Source: an uncultured Bacilli bacterium
GTDB lineage: Bacteria; Bacillota_I; Bacilli_A; RF39; UBA660
NCBI GenBank assembly: GCA_934096945.1
Contig: CAKOND010000012.1
Location: 1 to 37,559, forward strand
DNA length: 37,559 nucleotides
Reading direction: 5' to 3'
Below, one piece after another: positions 32,251-37,559 of this stretch. The notes beneath the pieces are model-generated. The model saw only the letters and a list, made by a program, of their open reading frames with translations. It was not told where the DNA came from and searched no databases. The translations under genes and the position numbers were made by a program. Each line of letters starts with the position of its first letter. Position 1 is the stretch's first letter.

Positions 32251-32967
32251 TCATTTAAATATAAATAAATATCTTGGTAAACCTTGTAAATCATTTTCAA
32301 ATGAATATTTTAAATTTAATTTTGATACTAACTCTTCTAAAAGTTCTTTTTGATTATCACCAATTTCAAATGCTATTAATCCTGGAGAATTTAAAGAAGA
32401 TAAATGTTTATTTAATATTTCTTCATAAAAATATAGCCCGTTGTTATCTGCAAATAATGCTATATTTGGTTCTGTTTTTTTTACTTTTTCTTCTACAAAA
32501 CCATCGCATGGTATATATGGCGGATTAGATATTATGATGTCATAACTATTTTGTAAGTAATCAGTCATATTTTTATTAATGAAAGTTATTTCTGCATTAT
32601 TAATGTTAGCATTTTCTTTAGCTAAATCTAAAGCATCTTTTGAAATATCTAGTGCTGTTACATTTGCATCTAGATTATTTTTAAGTGCTATAGCTATACA
32701 TCCACTTCCAGTTCCTAAATCTATTACATTTATTTTATTATTAAATATTTTTTTGGCATATTTAATAGTTTTATCTACTAGTAATTCTGTTTCAAATCTT
32801 GGTATTAGTACTCTTTCATCTACATTTATTGTTTGCCTGAAAAACTCTACATTACCTATTAAATATTGAGGTGGATAAGTTGTTAGTTTATCTAAAAGCT
32901 CTTCTTTATTTGGATATTTTTTTAATAAAAGTTCCCAGTCTGGAACACTTATATAATCAGGTTTCAT
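32251..32967 (-). CDS. prmC: Release-factor glutamine methyltransferase
   Basis: 238 aa, shorter than the usual 280 because the N-terminal helical domain is reduced to about 40 residues. Class I methyltransferase core: DLGTGSG (83-89) for S-adenosylmethionine and NPPY (148-151), the catalytic motif for methylating the Gln of the release-factor GGQ loop. RFETELLVD lies before the core. Downstream of prfA, its substrate. GGAGG 4 nt before the ATG. Confidence 0.94.
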   Translation of the reverse strand: MKPDYISVPDWELLLKKYPNKEELLDKLTTYPPQYLIGNVEFFRQTINVDERVLIPRFETELLVDKTIKYAKKIFNNKINVIDLGTGSGCIAIALKNNLDANVTALDISKDALDLAKENANINNAEITFINKNMTDYLQNSYDIIISNPPYIPCDGFVEEKVKKTEPNIALFADNNGLYFYEEILNKHLSSLNSPGLIAFEIGDNQKELLEELVSKLNLKYSFENDLQGLPRYLFIFK

Positions 32968-32995
32968 GTTTCCTCCATATTCAAAAAAGCTGGGT

Positions 32996-34060
32996 CTATT
33001 CTAAAGACATTCCAGCTAGTTTTAATTTTAAATCTTCAGTTATCAAAGCTTCAATAACCGGTTCAAGTTCACCATCCATTACTCTATCTAAAGTCATTGT
33101 TGAAAAGTTTATTCTGTGATCAGTTACTCTGTTTTGTGGATAATTATAAGTTCTTATCTTTTCAGAACGATCCCCGGTACCAATTTTAGACTTTCTTTCA
33201 GCTCCGATGGCACTTTCTTGTTTATGTGTAATTTCATCATTTATTTTGATTTTCAATAGTTGCATAGCTCTTTCTTTGTTACGAAGTTGACTTCTTTCTG
33301 TTTGACAAGTAACAACTACTCCGGTTGGAACATGTGTAATACGAACGGCAGAGTTAGCAGTATTTACTGATTGTCCACCTGCTCCGCTTGAATGATATAC
33401 ATCAATTTTTAAATCGCTTTCTTTTATGTCAATGTTAACTGTATCAACTTCTGGCATTACTAGAACTGTAGCTGTTGATGTATGAACTCTTCCTTGAGTT
33501 TCTGTTACTGGTACTCTTTGAACTCGGTGAGAACCACTTTCATATTTAAGTTTGCTATAAACATTTGCTCCCTTTACCATGAATTCTATTTGTGAAAAAC
33601 CACCACTAGTACCTTCAAGTTCATGAAGTACTTCAATTTTCCAGCCATTTGCTTCAGCATAGTAAGAATACATTCTGAATAAGTCACCAGCAAAGATGTT
33701 AGCTTCGTCTCCACCCGCAGCTCCTCTTATTTCCATAATAACATTCTTACCATCATTTTCATCTTTGGGAACTAAAAGTATTTCTAGGTCATGATATAAT
33801 TTATCTATTTCAGCTCCCAGTGTGGCAATTTCTTCCTCAGCTATTTCCTTTAACTCAGGGTTATTTTCCATCATTTTAGCTTCTTCAAGATTATTTTGAG
33901 CTTGTTTATATTTTCTATAAACAACAACTGTTTCTTCTAGATCACTTTGTTCCTTAGATAGTTCTTTTACTTTATTAAAATCATTTAATATTTCTGGATT
34001 ACTTAAGTCTTTAGTTAATTCATTGTATTTTTCTTCAATTGCATCTAATCTATTAAACAT
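32996..34060 (-). CDS. prfA: Peptide chain release factor 1
   Basis: 354 aa, full length. PVT (184-186) in VQRVPVTETQG is the RF1 codon-recognition tripeptide for UAA/UAG. GGQ (228-230) in SSGAGGQSVNTANS is the hydrolysis loop. Forms the prfA-prmC-spoIIR block. AAGGAAG before the ATG. Confidence 0.97.
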   Translation of the reverse strand: MFNRLDAIEEKYNELTKDLSNPEILNDFNKVKELSKEQSDLEETVVVYRKYKQAQNNLEEAKMMENNPELKEIAEEEIATLGAEIDKLYHDLEILLVPKDENDGKNVIMEIRGAAGGDEANIFAGDLFRMYSYYAEANGWKIEVLHELEGTSGGFSQIEFMVKGANVYSKLKYESGSHRVQRVPVTETQGRVHTSTATVLVMPEVDTVNIDIKESDLKIDVYHSSGAGGQSVNTANSAVRITHVPTGVVVTCQTERSQLRNKERAMQLLKIKINDEITHKQESAIGAERKSKIGTGDRSEKIRTYNYPQNRVTDHRINFSTMTLDRVMDGELEPVIEALITEDLKLKLAGMSLE

Positions 34061-34103
34061 TTTTATCTTCCTTTCTATCGTAGATTAAAATTTTAGGTAG
34101 GTG

Positions 34104-34544
34104 CTATAAATTACTTTCATCAATGTCATCAACTACGACTAGGTCAGATAAATCATCTTCTGCAACATCGTCTGTTTCATCATCTTTGTCATAGAAAATA
34201 TCATCTTCATTATCAGCTATATCGTCTTCTACTAGTTCTTCGTCATCTTCCACTAGTTCTTCTTCGTCTTCAGCATCTTCAAAAACTATGTCTAATTTAT
34301 GCCTTGATTGAAGGTCCCAATAACCTTTGTCAAGCATAATAAATTTTTTGTTTATTGACATTTGTTCAAAGAAGTCCATTAGTTCTTCATCTACTGTTTC
34401 TTCTGGTAATTCTAAAACTGCGCATACCTTGGCAAAAATATCACGTAGTTTCATCTTTTTTCCACTTTCTTGTAAAATTAGTAAAGCAATATCATCATAA
34501 CCCATAAGTTCAAGTTCTTCTTTAGGTATTTGCTTTAATTTCAT
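34104..34544 (-). CDS. rpoE: RNA polymerase delta subunit
   Basis: 146 aa. The N-terminal HARE-HTH domain (ELMGYDDIALLILQESGKKM) is followed by a very acidic C-terminal tail (from about residue 90, mostly Asp/Glu). Delta is a Firmicutes RNAP subunit that affects promoter recycling. Next to argS as in Bacillus. Confidence 0.95.
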   Translation of the reverse strand: MKLKQIPKEELELMGYDDIALLILQESGKKMKLRDIFAKVCAVLELPEETVDEELMDFFEQMSINKKFIMLDKGYWDLQSRHKLDIVFEDAEDEEELVEDDEELVEDDIADNEDDIFYDKDDETDDVAEDDLSDLVVVDDIDESNL

Positions 34545-34556
34545 AAATCATTCTCC

Positions 34557-36164
34557 TTACATTTGTTCTGGTGGGATAACCCCGATTAAATCAAGTGCAT
34601 TAAATAATGTTTGTTTAACGCATTTGATTAAATTTAAATTTTCCAAAGTTTCTTCTTCGTCATCAGTAAGTACACGATTTTTAGCATAGTATAAATGGAA
34701 TAAACTTGCTAGTTCATATACATAGTTGGTAATTAAGTGTGGCAATTCTTTTGTTGCTGCTGTTTTTACCACTTCTGGGAATTCATAAACTTTTTCTAGA
34801 ACATTATATGATGTATCGTCTTTAATTGCAATATATTTTTCACATTTTTTTACATTTTCTTGTCCTTTTAGGATTGAACAAATTCTTGCATAGGCATAGC
34901 TTACGTAAAATACTGGGTTTTCGTTAGATTTACTTTTAGCAAGTCCTAAGTCAAAATCCATTTGAGTATCTAAACTATACTTTGAAAAATAATATCTAGC
35001 GGCATTAACTCCGACTTCATCAATTAATTCTTTTAATGTAACTGATTTACCAGTTCTTTTACTCATTTTTACTACTTCGCCATTTTCTACAAGTCTTACT
35101 AATTGTAATAGTTTAACTTCTAGTTTTTCTGGGTCATTTCCTAGAGCTTTAACACTACTTTTTAAACGTGCTACGTATCCATGATGGTCTGCTCCGAAAA
35201 TGTCTATCATTTTATCAAAACCACGATTTATTTTATCCATGTGATATGCTATATCTGGTAAAAAGTATGTAGCATTACCATCTTCTTTAATTAAAACATG
35301 GTCTTTGTCATCAAATAGAGCGCTACATTTAAACCATGTTGCCCCATCCTTTTCATAAGTGTAGCCATTTTTATTTAAAATATTCACTACTTCTTTTAAA
35401 TCATATTTTTCTGATAAGGCTTTTTCACTTGTTTTAACGTCGTATTCAATTCTATATTCTTTTAAATCATCAAAGATGTGTCCAACCATTTCTTCTGTTC
35501 CTAATTTTTTGAAATAGTCTAAATCTTTGTCTAAATATGTATCCTTGTGTTCATCATATAGCTTTTGTGCTATAGCGATTATTTCTTTGCCAAAGTAACC
35601 ATTTTCAGGCATTTCTGATGGAAGTCCACATATTTCTTTATAACGAGCTATAATTGATAAACCCAAGTTAGTTATTTGACTTCCTAAGTCATTAATATAG
35701 TATTCACTAGTTACATCAAATCCACAGAATTTCATGATACGTGCAAGAGAGTCACCATAAGCTCCACCACGAGCATTACCTAAGTGAAGTATTCCAGTTG
35801 GGTTAGCACTAACAAATTCAATGTTGATTTTTTGGCCATTACCAATATTTGAGCTTCCATATCTTTCTTTTTCATCTAATACTTTATTGATATTTTCAAG
35901 TAAATAATCTTTAGATACAAAGAAATTTATAAAACCTGGGGCTTTAATTTCAATATTTTTAATATTTGGATTATCAATTTTACTTACGATATCTTCCGCA
36001 ATAAGCATTGGATTTTTCTTTAATATTCTTGCTAATTTCATAGCAATATTTGTTGAAAAGTCACCATTTTCAGCTAAAGCTGGTTTAGTTACTTCGATTT
36101 CAACATCTGTTACTTCTAGGGCATTTAATGCCTTTTTAATTTCTTCTGATAATAAATTTTTCAT
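34557..36164 (-). CDS. argS: Arginyl-tRNA synthetase
   Basis: 535 aa, class Ia synthetase. HLGN (127-130) in PTGILHLGNARGG is the HIGH motif; KMSK (366-369) in VVKMSKRTGKS is the KMSKS loop. A C-terminal DALR anticodon-binding domain includes the HLYYAKNRVL segment. The N-terminal Add1 domain is shortened. Overlaps the upstream YwiB-like gene by 4 nt (ATGA). Confidence 0.96.
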   Translation of the reverse strand: MKNLLSEEIKKALNALEVTDVEIEVTKPALAENGDFSTNIAMKLARILKKNPMLIAEDIVSKIDNPNIKNIEIKAPGFINFFVSKDYLLENINKVLDEKERYGSSNIGNGQKINIEFVSANPTGILHLGNARGGAYGDSLARIMKFCGFDVTSEYYINDLGSQITNLGLSIIARYKEICGLPSEMPENGYFGKEIIAIAQKLYDEHKDTYLDKDLDYFKKLGTEEMVGHIFDDLKEYRIEYDVKTSEKALSEKYDLKEVVNILNKNGYTYEKDGATWFKCSALFDDKDHVLIKEDGNATYFLPDIAYHMDKINRGFDKMIDIFGADHHGYVARLKSSVKALGNDPEKLEVKLLQLVRLVENGEVVKMSKRTGKSVTLKELIDEVGVNAARYYFSKYSLDTQMDFDLGLAKSKSNENPVFYVSYAYARICSILKGQENVKKCEKYIAIKDDTSYNVLEKVYEFPEVVKTAATKELPHLITNYVYELASLFHLYYAKNRVLTDDEEETLENLNLIKCVKQTLFNALDLIGVIPPEQM

Positions 36165-36493
36165 ATTTCCTCTTTCCTAGTAATCTCTATTACTTTTATT
36201 TCATCACCTAATGAATAGGTTAATGTTATTTTATTATTTTCTTCTTCATATTTTGTATTTATATCATATTTCAAATTATTATTTTCAAATATTACTGTTA
36301 ATAAGTTGTTGTTAAAATCAACTTTGAATATATCTTCTGGACATCGTCGTTCGTAAATTTTGTTTATTCTATCTATCACATGAGTACCATATTCATCTAC
36401 ATAATATATTAAATTATCTTCAAATTTGGCATCTTTATCTACCTCATCGATGACAATTTCATCACCATTTTTTAGCTTCCAATCAATTTTCAT
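36161..36493 (-). CDS. DUF1934/YwiB-like beta-barrel protein
   Basis: 110 aa, beta-rich, translationally coupled to argS (4-nt overlap). DUF1934 proteins (calycin-like) occupy this position in Bacillus (ywiB-argS). The sequence resemblance is weak (the ITLTYSLGDEIKVIEITR end), so the name rests mainly on position. GAGGTG 7 nt before the ATG. Confidence 0.55.
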   Translation of the reverse strand: MKIDWKLKNGDEIVIDEVDKDAKFEDNLIYYVDEYGTHVIDRINKIYERRCPEDIFKVDFNNNLLTVIFENNNLKYDINTKYEEENNKITLTYSLGDEIKVIEITRKEEI

Positions 36494-36574
36494 GGTTAGT
36501 CACCTCTTTTTTTCTTCCATATTATAACAAACTTTACATTAAATGTATAGCAAAATTGCATATTTTTTTATAAA

Positions 36575-36613
36575 TCAAAAAAGGCCGCTAATTATTTAAT
36601 TAGTAATAGCCTT
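36575..36613 (-). terminator. Terminator of the Rpn-type gene
   Basis: AAGGC...GCCTT (36581-36585/36609-36613) with inner stem CTAATT/AATTAG. The minus strand continues TTTTTTGATTT, 5 nt past the stop. Confidence 0.8.
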
Positions 36614-36617
36614 AACA

Positions 36618-37517
36618 TTATTTTATAATTTCTATTTCTTCTTTTGATAAACCAGTTATTTCTACTATTTCTTCAATAGAATAATCTTTTTTTAATAAAT
36701 TGGTTGCAATTTCAATCTTTAGTTCTGCTTTTCCTTCATCAATACCTTCAGCTTTACCTTCAGCAAGACCTTCAGCCAAAGCTTCCTTGCGTACTAATTC
36801 ATCTCTGGTATTTCTAACTAACATTTCATCTTCTTCTGGTGTAAGACCATAAACAAAAGCAGCATCACTATTTAATCTTTTCAAATTATCAACACTCTCC
36901 TTAATGATAGCGTTATTCATTTTTTTAGAATACTTTTCTAATTCTTCCTCATCTTTTATACCTATCATAGTTAGAATAGGTGCTTTCTTAACGCTTTCTA
37001 TGTCATTATCATACCAAAGTTTTGCAAACTTTTCAACATTAATTTCATAATATTTAAACCTTGAGTCAAGTTCTTCATCGTGGCTTTTATCATGTAGGGT
37101 ATAACATTTTATTAATGGAGTATCTTTCCTTAAATTATAATTTAGAGAAATATGGATAAATTCTGATTCTATATCATATTTATCTCCGGCGATAGTATAC
37201 TGACTACAGAAAGAAAAATAATAATTCATATTTCTTATTTTATCTTCTTCATTATAAGTAGAATTAAGTTCTAGATTAATTTTTCTTTTCCCGGCTTCAA
37301 GAAGTAAATCAACTCTTTTATACCTTTCTTTTTTTCTTCTGGCATTAAGTTCAACCGGAATAAACTTTATTATTCTATCAATTTTAGTTTCCAAACATTC
37401 ACTTAGAAGTTCACATAGTAAATCAGTTCTTTTCTTATCCTCTCCGACGAATATAGCCTTAAACATTTTATCATAATTAAATCCATAAAATGTTTTTTCT
37501 TTTGTTTCATTTAACAT
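36618..37517 (-). CDS. Rpn/PD-(D/E)XK nuclease family protein
   Basis: 299 aa. The N-domain (10-150) begins YDKMFKAIFVGEDKKRTDLL. The core pair VDLLLE and INLELN has ExN in place of ExK/Q, so catalysis may be altered. The C-terminus has an Ala-Glu-Gly repeat (AEGLAEGKAEGIDEGKAE) and a small helix-turn-helix-like end (YSIEEIVEITGLSKEEI). Rpn proteins are DNA endonucleases linked to recombination, defence and transposase-like PDDEXK families. AAGGAGG 7 nt before the ATG; monocistronic. Confidence 0.82.
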   Translation of the reverse strand: MLNETKEKTFYGFNYDKMFKAIFVGEDKKRTDLLCELLSECLETKIDRIIKFIPVELNARRKKERYKRVDLLLEAGKRKINLELNSTYNEEDKIRNMNYYFSFCSQYTIAGDKYDIESEFIHISLNYNLRKDTPLIKCYTLHDKSHDEELDSRFKYYEINVEKFAKLWYDNDIESVKKAPILTMIGIKDEEELEKYSKKMNNAIIKESVDNLKRLNSDAAFVYGLTPEEDEMLVRNTRDELVRKEALAEGLAEGKAEGIDEGKAELKIEIATNLLKKDYSIEEIVEITGLSKEEIEIIK

Positions 37518-37559
37518 AAAATTTTCCTCCTTGATATAAGACTCTATTCTAAATTCACT

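Noticed and set aside
1..37559. CRISPR array, rRNA or tRNA genes
   Set aside because: No regularly spaced repeats, no rRNA-like stretches and no tRNA cloverleaf with a TTCRANY arm recognised.

Overview
AT-rich DNA from a Bacillota (class Bacilli) chromosome, most likely an uncultured, gut-type lineage. Three things point there. The SpoIID, SpoIIQ, SpoIIID and SpoIIR sporulation genes are present. The gene blocks argS-rpoE, prfA-prmC-spoIIR and rpiB-DUF1146-spoIID-spoIIQ-spoIIID resemble Bacillus gene order. Most genes carry strong Shine-Dalgarno sites (AAGGAGG type). The standard code fits all intact genes. Nearly everything reads on the minus strand. The plus-strand exceptions are one predicted small RNA and two small regulators.

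Layout. (1) 110-2341: a large membrane O-acyltransferase/SGNH surface protein. (2) About 2400-13900: an accessory island. It holds a 231-aa orphan, a predicted structured RNA, DUF3644, a broken RhuM gene, an MqsR-like toxin with a zinc-finger/Panacea antitoxin followed closely by a CPBP membrane protease and an HExxH protein, a broken NUDIX gene, a SEC-C scrap, an unrecognised operon (a small glycine-rich membrane protein, a 676-aa helical protein and a 120-aa ORF), a frameshifted tyrosine integrase, and a DUF6602 nuclease-like protein. (3) 13992-20639: housekeeping and sporulation genes secA, hpf, csp, a divergent actin-like protein in the mbl position, spoIIID, spoIIQ, spoIID, DUF1146 and rpiB. 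(4) 20690-21967: a decayed DUF1016 nuclease gene plus a second remnant and GC-rich palindromes. (5) 22155-26991: rpmE, two tandem SipW-type surface proteins, a divergent RHH regulator, an XRE regulator and an SGNH-like protein. (6) 27033-37517: murA, an orphan zinc-knuckle protein, an LD-carboxypeptidase, a broken DUF6273-like gene, mntP, a broken XRE-membrane regulator, spoIIR, prmC, prfA, rpoE, argS, a YwiB-like protein and an Rpn-type nuclease.

Main points of interest. The 66-aa membrane protein ends in a motif that recurs at the N-terminus of the 676-aa protein just downstream, as in effector/sensor pairs that signal through matched amyloid motifs. A roughly 99-nt RNA with its own near-consensus promoter and terminator lies convergent to DUF3644. 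The accessory genes carry many one-base frameshifts, most of them in homopolymer runs, while the long core genes are intact. All functions are inferred from reading the sequence; no database search was run.
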